A stretch of 27,533 nt of DNA from an uncultured Oscillospiraceae bacterium (GCA_958423465.1 CATZRD010000032.1:1-27533); one strand, 5' to 3'. Shown: positions 1-8,237, counted from the stretch's first letter. The notes: generated by a model from the letters alone, not told the origin. Program-made: numbers and translations.

Positions 1-205
1 CAAAAAGGAACCAAAAATGCGCCAAGACCTACGGTCTTGGAACCCCTTTATATCGATAGATTGTACGGGTGAAGAGTTTGTAATGCCTCCGAACGTGAGG
101 TCCTACGGGGTTCTGATCTATAGAACCAGCTGGTCCGACTTCGGCTGTCGCCCTGTTAAAGGGATAGAGCCATCTATTTGATGCGTTGCTCACAGCAACG
201 CCCTT
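1..205 (+). ncRNA. Hairpin array, possible 3' RNA and right end of an IS200/IS605 (TnpB-type) element
   Basis: This stretch holds at least six short hairpins in a row: 22-40 (8-bp perfect stem, loop TAC), 86-100, 109-127, 135-144, 151-163 and 183-201 (8-bp perfect stem, loop CAC). The last is followed by CCTTTTGAAC. A subterminal hairpin a few bases before such an end is the usual layout of IS200/IS605 right ends, and TnpB genes carry a structured omega-RNA over their 3' end. A frame is open from base 2 to a TGA at about 178 without a start codon, so a protein tail entering from the left cannot be excluded. No TnpB zinc-ribbon motif is visible, so the family assignment is inference. It could instead be a different structured RNA or a decayed element. 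Confidence 0.3.
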
Positions 206-330
206 TTGAACGGTAGGCACTCCAGGGCAGAGGGGTCGGGTAGGCGAGGAAAGCTGTCATTGACACAGGTGCGCAGTCCGGTAGAAAACAAATCTTTGCT
301 GTCGCGTCAACAAATCGTTCTTTGGGGGTT
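206..330. other. Intergenic stretch with no recognised gene
   Basis: Between the hairpin array and the purine operon terminators I see no coding frame with a ribosome binding site, no tRNA and no convincing promoter. The long open frame reading rightward from 206 runs antisense through the transformylase gene and is a high-GC artefact. Confidence 0.5.
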
Positions 331-388
331 CAAAGGGGGCAGCGCCCCTTTGCGTGCTTTTGGTACTTTTCCCACGGGGGAAAAGTAC
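331..388 (-). terminator. Tandem terminator hairpins of the purine operon
   Basis: Reading leftward past the transformylase stop codon, the first hairpin (363-388) has a perfect 11-bp stem, 363-373 pairing with 378-388, around a 4-base loop. The second (331-352) is a GC-rich stem with a single bulged G. Their position directly after the last gene suits transcription termination. Neither has a long U tract, so efficiency is uncertain. The unit resembles GC-rich intergenic hairpins common in Oscillospiraceae and may exist in many copies in the genome. Confidence 0.5.
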
Positions 389-400
389 AGAACGTCCCCT

Positions 401-1585
401 TCAGTGATGAAACAGCCTGACCCCGGTAAAGGCCATCACCATATCGTAGCCGTCGCACCGGGCGATGACCAGATCGTCCCGGATGGAGCCGCCGGGCTGG
501 GCGATGTACCGCACGCCGCTGCGGCGGGCCCGCTCAATGTTGTCCGGGAAGGGAAAAAACGCGTCGCTGCCCAGAGCCACGTCGTTGCGCCGGTCCAGCC
601 AGGCCCGACGCTCCTTCTCGCTGATGGGCGCGGGACAGCGGGTGAAATACTTCTGCCAGTAGCCGTCGGCGCACACGTCCTCTTCGTTACCGTTGATGTA
701 GCTGTCGATCACGTTGTCCCGCTCAGGACGGCCCAGGACAGGCAGGAAGGGCAGGTCCAGGGTCTTGGGATGCTGACGCAGGAACCAGGTGTCCGCCTTG
801 GTCCCCGCCAGACGGGTGCAGTGGATCCGGCTCTGCTGGCCGGCGCCCACGCCGATGGCCTGGCCCTCCGCCGCGTAGCACACGGAGTTGGACTGGGTGT
901 ACTTCAGGGTGATGAGGGCCACCACCAGATCCCGCCTGGCGCTGTCGGGCAGATCCTTGTTGGCTGTGACCAGGTTGTTGAGAAGGGACCCGTCGATGCG
1001 GCAGTCGTTGCGGCCCTGCTGGAAGGTGACGCCGAACACGTCCTTGGTCTCCTGGGCGGCGGGAACGTAGTCAGGGTCGATCTGGACGATGTTGTAATTT
1101 CCCTTCCGCTTGGTTTTCAGGATGGCCAGCGCCTCGTCGGTGTAGCCCGGGGCGATAACGCCGTCGGACACCTCCCGCTGGATGAGCCGGGCTGTGGTGG
1201 CGTCGCACACGTCGCTGAGGGCCGCCCAGTCGCCGAAGGAGCACAGCCGGTCGGTGCCCCGGGCCCGGGCGTAGGCGCAGGCGAGAGGGCTGTCGTCCAG
1301 CTCCGGCACGTCGTCCACGAAGCAGGCCCGCTTCAGCGCGTCCCGCAGAGGCAGCCCCACGGCGGCGGAGGTGGGCGAGACGTGCTTGAAGGAGGCGGCG
1401 GCAGGCAGGCCCAGGGCCTCCTTCAGCTCCTTCACCAGCTGCCAGGCGTTGAAGGCGTCCAGAAAGTTGATGTAGCCGGGTTTGCCGTTCAGCACGGCCA
1501 CCGGCAGGTCGCCGCCGTCCCGCATAAAGATGCGGGCGGGCTTCTGATTGGGGTTGCAGCCGTATTTCAGTTCCAGTTCGTTCAT
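401..1585 (-). CDS. purH: Stand-alone AICAR transformylase (C-terminal half of PurH only)
   Basis: This 394-residue protein transfers a formyl group from 10-formyl-tetrahydrofolate to AICAR (ZMP) to give FAICAR, step nine of IMP synthesis, in the cytoplasm. It matches the transformylase domain of PurH: a KYGCNPNQKPAR start, GYINFLDAFNAW near 38-48 and SFKHVSP at 65-71, containing the catalytic Lys67-His68 pair, followed by TQSNSVCYA. The N-terminal MGS-like IMP cyclohydrolase domain of ordinary PurH (about 520 residues) is absent; that activity is supplied by purO three genes upstream in the same operon. I chose the ATG at 1585 because AAAGGAG lies seven bases before it; an upstream ATG at 1618 overlaps purB and lacks such a site. 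It is the last gene of the operon, 25 bases after purB. Such stand-alone forms have been called PurV in the literature. Confidence 0.93.
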   Translation of the reverse strand: MNELELKYGCNPNQKPARIFMRDGGDLPVAVLNGKPGYINFLDAFNAWQLVKELKEALGLPAAASFKHVSPTSAAVGLPLRDALKRACFVDDVPELDDSPLACAYARARGTDRLCSFGDWAALSDVCDATTARLIQREVSDGVIAPGYTDEALAILKTKRKGNYNIVQIDPDYVPAAQETKDVFGVTFQQGRNDCRIDGSLLNNLVTANKDLPDSARRDLVVALITLKYTQSNSVCYAAEGQAIGVGAGQQSRIHCTRLAGTKADTWFLRQHPKTLDLPFLPVLGRPERDNVIDSYINGNEEDVCADGYWQKYFTRCPAPISEKERRAWLDRRNDVALGSDAFFPFPDNIERARRSGVRYIAQPGGSIRDDLVIARCDGYDMVMAFTGVRLFHH

Positions 1586-1610
1586 GGGGGACTCCTTTCC
1601 TACGTTCCTC

Positions 1611-3047
1611 TTATACATGCAGCTCCCCGGGGAGCGACTCGTCGGGATAGCGGGCCAGAATAGGGGCGATCACCGTCTCCAGGAACTCCCGCACCTGGCT
1701 GGGGGCCCGTCCCACATACTTCTCGGGGGCCATCTGCCCCTCGATCTCCTCCCGGGTCAGGGGGAAGCGCTCGTCCGCCACGATCCGGTCGATGAGGTCG
1801 TTGGTTCCCCCCTCCAGCTTCACCCTCCGGGCGGCGGCGTGGGAGTGCTCCCGCAGGGCCTCATGGAGCTCCTGACGGCTGCCGCCCCGCTTGACGGCCT
1901 CCATCATGATGTTCTCCGTGGCCATGAAAGGCAGCTTTTCCATCACCCGGCGGCGGATCACCCGGTCGTAGACCACCAGACCGCCGGTAACGTTGATATA
2001 GATCTCCAAAATCGCGTCCACCGCCAGGAACGCCTCGCTGACGGCCAGACGCCTGTTGGCGCTGTCGTCCAGGGTCCGCTCCATCCACTGGGTGGCGGCG
2101 GTCATGGCGGGATTCACCGCGTCCTGGATCACATACCGGGCCAGGGCGCAGATCCGCTCGGAGCGCATGGGGTTGCGCTTGTAGGGCATGGCGGAGGACC
2201 CGATCTGGTTCTTCTCAAAGGGCTCCTCCAGCTCCTCGAAGGACTGGAGCAGCCGCAGGTCCGTGGCGAACTTGCAGGCGGACTGGGCCACGCCGGAGAG
2301 GGCGGAGAGAACGTAGGCGTCGGTCTTTCGGGAGTAGGTCTGGCCGCAGACGGCCACGGTGCCGGAAAAGCCCATCCGCTCCGCCACCAGCCGGTCCAGG
2401 GCCTTCACCTTCTCCTCGTCCCCCTCGAACAGCTCCATGAAGCTGGCCTGGGTGCCGGTGGTGCCCTTGGCCCCCCGCAGGCGCAGGGCGTCCCGCTGGA
2501 ACTCCAGATTCTCCAGGTCCATGACCAGCTCGTTCATCCACAGGGTGGCCCGCTTGCCCACGGTGGTGAGCTGGGCGGGCTGAAGGTGGGTGTAGCCCAG
2601 GCAGGGCATATCCTGATACTGCCGGGCGAAGGCAGAGAGGTTCCGCAGCACCTGGACCACCTTGCGGATCACCAGAGAAAGGGCGTCCCGGAGGATGATG
2701 AGGTCCGTGTTGTCCCCCACATAGCAGGAGGTTGCCCCCAGGTGGATGATGGCCTCGGCGTCGGGGCACTGCTGCCCGTAGGCGTAGACATGGCTCATGA
2801 CGTCGTGGCGGACCAGCTTCTCCCGGGCCTCCGCCACGTCGTAATTGATGTCCTCGGCGTGGGCGGTCAACTGGTCGATCTGCGCCTGGGTGATGGGAAG
2901 GCCCAGCTGGCGCTCCGCCTCGGCCAGGGCGATCCACAGCTTCCGCCAGGTGCGGAACTTGTGGTTGTCGGAGAAGAGGTACTGCATCTCCCCGCTGGCG
3001 TAGCGGGTGGAGAGAGGGGAAACATATCCGTCCCGGTTTCGTTCCAT
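1611..3047 (-). CDS. purB: Adenylosuccinate lyase
   Basis: The 478-residue enzyme splits SAICAR to AICAR plus fumarate and adenylosuccinate to AMP plus fumarate, so it serves both IMP and AMP synthesis. It belongs to the fumarase/aspartase superfamily: HLGATSCYVGDNTD at 102-115, the catalytic-histidine region YTHLQPAQ at 152-159, GAKGTTGTQ at 192-200 and the family signature GSSAMPYKRNP starting at 283. Length is normal for bacterial and animal-type PurB. The ATG at 3047 follows an AAGGAGG site whose first A residues are part of the purO stop codon, so purO and purB are probably translationally coupled. It lies between purO and the transformylase, whose substrate it produces. Confidence 0.97.
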   Translation of the reverse strand: MERNRDGYVSPLSTRYASGEMQYLFSDNHKFRTWRKLWIALAEAERQLGLPITQAQIDQLTAHAEDINYDVAEAREKLVRHDVMSHVYAYGQQCPDAEAIIHLGATSCYVGDNTDLIILRDALSLVIRKVVQVLRNLSAFARQYQDMPCLGYTHLQPAQLTTVGKRATLWMNELVMDLENLEFQRDALRLRGAKGTTGTQASFMELFEGDEEKVKALDRLVAERMGFSGTVAVCGQTYSRKTDAYVLSALSGVAQSACKFATDLRLLQSFEELEEPFEKNQIGSSAMPYKRNPMRSERICALARYVIQDAVNPAMTAATQWMERTLDDSANRRLAVSEAFLAVDAILEIYINVTGGLVVYDRVIRRRVMEKLPFMATENIMMEAVKRGGSRQELHEALREHSHAAARRVKLEGGTNDLIDRIVADERFPLTREEIEGQMAPEKYVGRAPSQVREFLETVIAPILARYPDESLPGELHV

Positions 3048-3058
3048 GGCGCGCCTCC

Positions 3059-3778
3059 TTACCGGTTCTTGTTGATGATCCGGACCTGCTCCCGGCCGGC
3101 AGCCAGGTCGATCCAGTTGGTGTACAGGGAGATCTTGTTGGCCTCGTTCAGGTTCTCCCAGATGGTATTTGTGAATTCCTCCGGATCATTGCCCAGGGCC
3201 ACCCGCTCCGGCTCCCCCTGGAAGGTGGGGATGGGGTCGCCGTCGGTGACGTAGGTGTGGAGGAAGTGGCCCACCCCCGGCAGGGCCTCGTAGGCGAAGG
3301 TGAAGCGATTGCAGGCGCTGCCCTCGGCGTCGGCGCTCTTGAGGATGGACAGGTGGTAGTCAAAGTCCCCGCCGGCGAAGGTCAGTATGCCGCTGATCCG
3401 GGGGGTCCAGTTGGGGCCGTCCGGCTCGAACCGGCGGCAGCGCAGGGACTGGCCGAAGGTCTTTCCCGCCGCCAGACCGTCCCGGATGGTGTCGGTCTGG
3501 TCGCCGTTGGTGACAATGAGGGTGTTCCCCAGCCGCCGGACCGGGTGGTAGATGATGAGGCTGGGGTCGGAGAGCCTGTTCTCGTCGAAGGCCCGGGTGC
3601 GGATGCCATCCTCCGTGGCCTCAAAGACCCGGTTGCGGCTGTTTTCGCTGCGGCCCATGATGAAGTAGGCCACGGCGGCGCTTTTGCCGTCGGCGCTTTT
3701 GCCGATGACGATGCCCCGGCCGGGGTAGGGGTTTTGCTCCAGCAGGCGGCCCAGGCCGCCCATCGCGTAGATATCCAT
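3059..3778 (-). CDS. purO: IMP cyclohydrolase, archaeal PurO type
   Basis: The 239-residue protein is predicted to close FAICAR to IMP, the last step of the pathway. It resembles archaeal PurO (IMP_cyclohyd family, Pfam PF07826) rather than the PurH cyclohydrolase: PGRGIVIGKSADG at 19-31 corresponds to the archaeal YIGRFLVLGKT start, GRSENSRNRVF at 42-52 to the SSRSFPNRV segment, and TNGDQTDTI at 90-98 to TNGSHTDII. It is about 35 residues longer than the Methanothermobacter enzyme (202 residues). The ATG at 3778 has AAGAAGG upstream and starts four bases after purN ends. Its operon partner, the transformylase without a cyclohydrolase domain, supports the call. I recall no experimental data for this bacterial branch. 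Confidence 0.88.
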   Translation of the reverse strand: MDIYAMGGLGRLLEQNPYPGRGIVIGKSADGKSAAVAYFIMGRSENSRNRVFEATEDGIRTRAFDENRLSDPSLIIYHPVRRLGNTLIVTNGDQTDTIRDGLAAGKTFGQSLRCRRFEPDGPNWTPRISGILTFAGGDFDYHLSILKSADAEGSACNRFTFAYEALPGVGHFLHTYVTDGDPIPTFQGEPERVALGNDPEEFTNTIWENLNEANKISLYTNWIDLAAGREQVRIINKNR

Positions 3779-3782
3779 AGGA

Positions 3783-4382
3783 TTACCCTTCTTTCTCCAC
3801 AAGTTCTTTTGCCGTCAGCTCCGCCGCCTGGGGCAGCAGGACCCACTCCGCCTGCTCCATCACCCGGCGCTGCAGGATCTCCGGGGTGTCCCCGGGAAGG
3901 ATGTCCACCGCCTTTTGCAGAAGGATCTTTCCCCCGTCGGGGACCTCGTTGACATAGTGGACGGTGGCGCCCGTCACCTTCACGCCGTAGTCCAGGGCCG
4001 CCTGATGGACCCGGAGGCCGTAGTACCCCCTGCCGCAGAAGGCGGGGATCAGGGACGGGTGGATGTTGAGGATCGGCCCGCCGAAGGCCCGGATGAAGTC
4101 CCCGGACAGGATGCCCAGGAAGCCCGCCAGCACCGCCATATCGATCCGGCGCTTCTTCAGGGCGTCCAGGACCTTTTCCTCAAAGCCCGGCTCCCGCCGG
4201 GGGATGACGGCGCAGGGGATGCCGGCCTTTTCCGCTCTCTCGATGGCCCGGATACCAGGCCGGTCCGCGATGACCAGGGCGAGGGTCCCGTGGGGCAGCT
4301 CCCCCCTGCCGGCGGCGTCGATGAGGGCCTGGAGGTTGGTGCCGCCGCCGGAGACCAGCACGGCGATTTGGGCGGTCAGCAT
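3783..4382 (-). CDS. purN: Phosphoribosylglycinamide formyltransferase, folate-dependent
   Basis: The 199-residue enzyme uses 10-formyl-tetrahydrofolate to convert GAR to FGAR, step three of IMP synthesis. It shows the SGGGTNLQ phosphate-binding loop at 11-18, the catalytic NIHPSLIP motif with Asn106 and His108, and VPDGGKIL with Asp149, the equivalents of the E. coli catalytic triad. Length is typical. The ATG at 4382 overlaps the end of purM by seven bases and has a GGAGAAGG site inside purM. With the transformylase it is the second 10-formyl-folate user in this operon, which fits control by a ZTP riboswitch, since ZTP is regarded as a folate-stress signal. Confidence 0.97.
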   Translation of the reverse strand: MLTAQIAVLVSGGGTNLQALIDAAGRGELPHGTLALVIADRPGIRAIERAEKAGIPCAVIPRREPGFEEKVLDALKKRRIDMAVLAGFLGILSGDFIRAFGGPILNIHPSLIPAFCGRGYYGLRVHQAALDYGVKVTGATVHYVNEVPDGGKILLQKAVDILPGDTPEILQRRVMEQAEWVLLPQAAELTAKELVEKEG

Positions 4383-5416
4383 AGGACCACCTTCTCCTCG
4401 CCGGAGACGATCTCCCCCATGACGTAGGCGTCCTCGCCGTTTTCCCGGAGAACCGCCAGGGCCTTGTCCGCCTGGTCCGCCGGGACCACCACGCTCATGC
4501 CCACGCCCATGTTGAAGGTGTTGAACATATCCCGCTCCGGGATTCTGCCCACTCCGGCCAGAAGATCGAAGATGGGCGGCACCCGCAGGGCGCTCTTGTC
4601 GATCCTGGCGCTGAGGCCCTGGGGGATAGACCGGGGGATGTTCTCATAGAAGCCGCCGCCGGTGATGTGGCTGACGCCCCGGACCTCCACACGGTCCATC
4701 AGGGCCAGCAGGGGCTTTACATAGATGCGGGTGGGGGTCAGCAGGGTCTCCCCCAGCCCCCTGCCGCCCAGCTCCGCCACGGGCTTTCCCAGGTCGGCGT
4801 TCTCCACGTCGAAGACCCGGCGCACCAGGGAGAAGCCGTTGGAGTGGACGCCGGAGGAGGGCAGGGCCAGCAAGACATCCCCGGCTGCCATGCGGCTTTT
4901 GTCGATGATCCTCGCCCGGTCCACCGCCCCCACGGTGAAGCCCGCCAGGTCGTAGTCGTCCTCCGCCATCATGCCGGGGTGCTCGGCGGTCTCCCCGCCG
5001 ACGAGGGCGCAGCCCGCCTGGACGCAGCCCTCCGCCACGCCGGAGACGATGGCGGCGATCTTCTCGGGGGTATTTTTGCCGCAGGCGATGTAGTCCAGGA
5101 AAAAGAGGGGCTTTGCCCCGCAGCAGACCACGTCGTTGACGCACATGGCCACGCAGTCGATGCCGATGGTGTCGTGCTGATCCATCAGCTGGGCCAGGCG
5201 GAGCTTGGTGCCCACGCCGTCGGTGCCGGAGACCAGCACCGGCCGCTCCATGCCGGCGGTGTCCAGCTCAAAAAGGCCGCCGAAGCCGCCGATATCCCCC
5301 ACCACGCCGCTTGTCATGGTCCGGGCCACATGGCGCTTCATCAGCTCTACCGCCCGATAGCCGGCGGTGATGTCCACGCCAGCGGCGGCGTAGGAGGCGG
5401 AGTAACTGTCGCTCAT
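4376..5416 (-). CDS. purM: Phosphoribosylformylglycinamidine cyclo-ligase (AIR synthetase)
   Basis: The 346-residue enzyme closes FGAM to AIR using ATP, step five of the pathway. It has the usual N-terminal YAAAGVDITAGYRAVELMK start, the ATP loop GTDGVGTK at 64-71, DCVAMCVNDVVCCGAKPLFF from 87, GGETAEHPG, and the C-terminal ITGGGFYENIPR segment. It is full length for the family. Its ATG overlaps the purF stop codon (ATGA), which implies translational coupling. Its substrate comes from PurL, whose gene is not in this window. Confidence 0.97.
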   Translation of the reverse strand: MSDSYSASYAAAGVDITAGYRAVELMKRHVARTMTSGVVGDIGGFGGLFELDTAGMERPVLVSGTDGVGTKLRLAQLMDQHDTIGIDCVAMCVNDVVCCGAKPLFFLDYIACGKNTPEKIAAIVSGVAEGCVQAGCALVGGETAEHPGMMAEDDYDLAGFTVGAVDRARIIDKSRMAAGDVLLALPSSGVHSNGFSLVRRVFDVENADLGKPVAELGGRGLGETLLTPTRIYVKPLLALMDRVEVRGVSHITGGGFYENIPRSIPQGLSARIDKSALRVPPIFDLLAGVGRIPERDMFNTFNMGVGMSVVVPADQADKALAVLRENGEDAYVMGEIVSGEEKVVLC

Positions 5417-6855
5417 GTCTCGATCTCGCTTTCAAAGATATTTTTATCTGTCTGGGCGGGGACCTCCATGGGGTACTCCCCGGTAAAGCAGGCGTCGCAG
5501 AAGCCCAGGCGGCAGTTCCGGGCGATCTTCCGCACCGCATCCACGGAGAGGAAGCCCAGGGAGTCCGCGCCGATGATCTGCCGCATCTCCTCCACGGTCC
5601 GGTCATGGGCCAGAAGCTGCTCCTGGTCGGGAATGTCCGTGCCGAAGAAGCAGGGGTAGCGGAAGGGCGGCGCGGAGATCCGCAGGTGGACCTCCGTGGC
5701 CCCGGCGTCCCGCACCAGCTTAATGAGCCGGGCGCAGGTGGTGCCCCGGACGATGGAGTCGTCCACCATGATGACCCGCTTGCCCTGGACCGCCTCCCGC
5801 AGGGCGTTGAGCTTCAGCCGCACCGACCGCTCCCGGTCGCTCTGGGCGGGCTGGATGAAGGTCCGGCCAATGTACCGGTTCTTGATGAGGCCCACGCCGT
5901 AGGGGATGCCGGAGCACCGGGCGTAGCCGATGGCGGCGGGGATGCCGGAGTCCGGCACGCCCATGACCATGTCCGCCCCCACCGGGTGCTCCAGGGAGAG
6001 GTACTTCCCCGCCTCCTGGCGGGCCAGCTCCACAGAGGCCCCGTCGATGACCGAGTCGGGACGGGCGAAGTAGATATACTCAAACACGCAGACGGCGCTC
6101 TTCTCCGCCGGTGGCACGTGGAGGGACCGGACGGCGCCGGTGTGGTCCACCACCACCACCTCCCCCGGCTCCACGTCCCGGAGGAACTTGGCCCCCAGGG
6201 CGTCCAGGGCGCAGGACTCGGAGGCGAATACCACCGCGTCCCCCAGGGTCCCCATGCACAGCGGCCGCATCCCCCGGGGGTCCCGGGCGGCGATGAGCTT
6301 CCGGGAGGACATGACGCACAGGGAGTAGGCCCCCTGGATCACCCCCATGGTCCGGACCACAGCCTCCTCGATGGACCCGGCCTTCAGCCGCTCCTGGACC
6401 AGGGTGTAGACCAGCACCTCCGTGTCGGAGGAGGCCCGGAATACGGCTCCCCCCAGCTCCAGCTTCCGCCGGAGGGCCCCGGCGTTCACCAGATTGCCGT
6501 TATGGGCCACCGCCAGGTTGCCCTTCACATGGCTGATCGCCAGAGGCTGGGCGTTTTCCCGGCGGGGATCGCCGGTGGTGGAATAGCGGACATGGCCAAT
6601 GGCCATCTCGCCGTTCATGGACGCCAGCCGCTCCTGGCTGAACACCTCCCCCACCAGTCCCACGTCCCGGTGGCAGCGGATGACCCCCCGGTGGTTCACG
6701 GCGATGCCGCAGGCCTCCTGGCCCCGGTGCTGAAGGGCGAAGAGGGCGGCGTAGGTCTCGTGGGCCGGGCTGAGGGAAGAGCCGGGGGGCGTCCAGATCC
6801 CAAAGACGCCGCACTCCTCATGGATGGAATCAAACGGGCAGGCACAGTTGCTCAT
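5413..6855 (-). CDS. purF: Amidophosphoribosyltransferase, iron-sulfur type with propeptide
   Basis: The 480-residue enzyme makes phosphoribosylamine from PRPP and glutamine, the committed step. It is the Bacillus type: a 14-residue propeptide precedes the N-terminal nucleophile Cys15 (EECGVFG), and all four expected [4Fe-4S] ligands are present at Cys256 (CVFEYIYFARPDS), Cys402 (PCFFGTDIP), Cys453 and Cys456 (CDACFTG). The glutaminase domain fills roughly 15-240 and carries GHVRYSTTGD at 87-96. The PRPP loop VIMVDDSIVRGTT is at 361-373. The ATG at 6855 has a moderate AAGGG site. It overlaps purM by four bases. Enzymes of this type are known to be feedback-inhibited by purine nucleotides and to be oxygen-sensitive through the cluster. 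Confidence 0.97.
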   Translation of the reverse strand: MSNCACPFDSIHEECGVFGIWTPPGSSLSPAHETYAALFALQHRGQEACGIAVNHRGVIRCHRDVGLVGEVFSQERLASMNGEMAIGHVRYSTTGDPRRENAQPLAISHVKGNLAVAHNGNLVNAGALRRKLELGGAVFRASSDTEVLVYTLVQERLKAGSIEEAVVRTMGVIQGAYSLCVMSSRKLIAARDPRGMRPLCMGTLGDAVVFASESCALDALGAKFLRDVEPGEVVVVDHTGAVRSLHVPPAEKSAVCVFEYIYFARPDSVIDGASVELARQEAGKYLSLEHPVGADMVMGVPDSGIPAAIGYARCSGIPYGVGLIKNRYIGRTFIQPAQSDRERSVRLKLNALREAVQGKRVIMVDDSIVRGTTCARLIKLVRDAGATEVHLRISAPPFRYPCFFGTDIPDQEQLLAHDRTVEEMRQIIGADSLGFLSVDAVRKIARNCRLGFCDACFTGEYPMEVPAQTDKNIFESEIET

Positions 6856-6898
6856 GATCTTGTCCCTTCGTCATTCTTTTCACTGGAATCGCCGGCTC

Positions 6899-7609
6899 TC
6901 AGGCCCCAAAAACCCGGCGCATCATCTCCTGATACGCCTCCTCCACGTTGCCCAGATCCCGGCGGAACCGGTCCTTGTCCAGCTTCTCGCCGGTCTTGGC
7001 GTCCCAGAAGCGGCAGGTGTCGGGGCTGATCTCGTCGGCCAGGACGATGGCGCCGTCGTCCAGACGGCCGAACTCCAGCTTGAAGTCGATGAGCCGCACG
7101 CCGCAGCCCAGGAAGAATGCCTTCAGCTCCTCGTTGACCTTCAGGGCCATGGCCTTGATGGTATCGATCTCCTCCCGGGTGGCCAGCTTCAGAGCCAGGG
7201 CGTGGGAGGTGTTCAGCAGGGGGTCGTGAAGCTCGTCGTTCTTATAGGAGAACTCCAGCACCGGCTCGTCAAAGACGATTCCCTCCTCCACGCCGTAGCG
7301 GCTGGCGAAGTGGCCGGCGGACACGTTGCGGACGATGACCTCCAGGGGAACGATGCGCACCTTCTTCACCACCGTCTCCCGGTCGTTGAGTTCCACCACG
7401 AAGTGGGTGGGCACCCCGGCCTTCTCCAGCCGGGCCATGAGGAAGTTGCTCATGCGGTTGTTGATGGCGCCCTTGCCCCGGATGGTGCCCCGCTTGGCCC
7501 CGTCCCCGGCGGTGGCGTCGTCCTTGTAGGAGACGATGACGTAATGGGGGTCCTCGGTGGCAAAGACCTTCTTGGCCTTGCCCTCATAGAGCTGTTCTTT
7601 CTTTTCCAT
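6899..7609 (-). CDS. purC: SAICAR synthetase
   Basis: The 236-residue enzyme joins CAIR and aspartate with ATP to form SAICAR, step seven. Visible family features are LYEGKAKKVF at the N-terminus, VPLEVIVRNVSAGH at 87-100 (PROSITE-type signature), LIDFKLEFGR and VLADEISPDTCRFWD, and the C-terminal RFRRDLGNVEEAYQEM. Length is typical of the single-domain bacterial enzyme. The ATG at 7609 has GAGGAGG nine bases upstream. It lies 61 bases after purE and 43 bases before purF. Confidence 0.97.
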   Translation of the reverse strand: MEKKEQLYEGKAKKVFATEDPHYVIVSYKDDATAGDGAKRGTIRGKGAINNRMSNFLMARLEKAGVPTHFVVELNDRETVVKKVRIVPLEVIVRNVSAGHFASRYGVEEGIVFDEPVLEFSYKNDELHDPLLNTSHALALKLATREEIDTIKAMALKVNEELKAFFLGCGVRLIDFKLEFGRLDDGAIVLADEISPDTCRFWDAKTGEKLDKDRFRRDLGNVEEAYQEMMRRVFGA

Positions 7610-7670
7610 CGCAGTGTTCCTCCTCTTTGATATGCTGCGAGCTTCCTGGCCGCTTTCGCCGCGGACCCGC

Positions 7671-8165
7671 TCAGCAGTGAAATTCCTTTTCGATCTCGGC
7701 GTTGGCCCTCAGGACCTTCTCCGCCCCGGCGGCCCGGTGGGCGCTGAGCTTTTCCGCCAGCGTCCCGTCCTCCACCGCCAGGATCTGGACGGCAAGCAAA
7801 GCGGCGTTGACGGCTCCGTCAATGGCTACAGTTGCCACCGGAATCCCGGAGGGCATCTGCACTGTGGACAGGAGGGCGTCAACGCCGTCCAGGGTATTGG
7901 ATTTCAGGGGCAGACCGATCACCGGCAGAGTGGTATTGGCGGCCACGGCTCCCGCCAGGTGCGCCGCCATGCCGGCGGCGGCGATGATGACGCCCACGCC
8001 CCGCTCCCGGGCGGTGCAGGCCAGTTCCATGGCCTGTTCCGGGGTTCGGTGGGCGGAATAGATATGGACCTCGGTCTCCACGCCGAAGTCCCTCAGGGTA
8101 TCCGCCGCCTTTCGCACCACGGGCAGGTCGCTGGCGCTGCCCATGACGATGCAGACTTTTCTCAT
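7671..8165 (-). CDS. purE: 5-(carboxyamino)imidazole ribonucleotide mutase / AIR carboxylase PurE
   Basis: The 164-residue protein supplies CAIR, step six. It shows the nucleotide loop GSASDLP at 9-15, SAHRTP at 37-42 and AAAGMAAHLAG, then GLPLKSNTLDGVDAL and QMPSGIPVATVAI. I start it at the ATG at 8165, which follows GGGAGGG, rather than an ATG seven codons upstream. No purK (N5-CAIR synthase) is nearby, so the reaction could be direct AIR carboxylation or depend on a distant purK; the sequence loop looks closer to class I mutases than to the animal-type class II. It is the first gene of the operon, directly downstream of the riboswitch. Confidence 0.95.
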   Translation of the reverse strand: MRKVCIVMGSASDLPVVRKAADTLRDFGVETEVHIYSAHRTPEQAMELACTARERGVGVIIAAAGMAAHLAGAVAANTTLPVIGLPLKSNTLDGVDALLSTVQMPSGIPVATVAIDGAVNAALLAVQILAVEDGTLAEKLSAHRAAGAEKVLRANAEIEKEFHC

Positions 8166-8237
8166 AGATGGTCCCTCCCGATTCATAGAATAGAGAACAG
8201 AAGCCCCCGGCCGGCGGCATGGCCCGTCCGCCGGGGC

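Noticed and set aside
29..220. 63-codon minus-strand open frame at the left edge
   Set aside because: No ribosome binding site and it reads across several hairpins; a structured RNA explains the segment better than a small protein.
206..3254. Long plus-strand open frames opposite the transformylase and purB
   Set aside because: No ribosome binding site or conserved motif; the minus-strand genes account for the codon periodicity.
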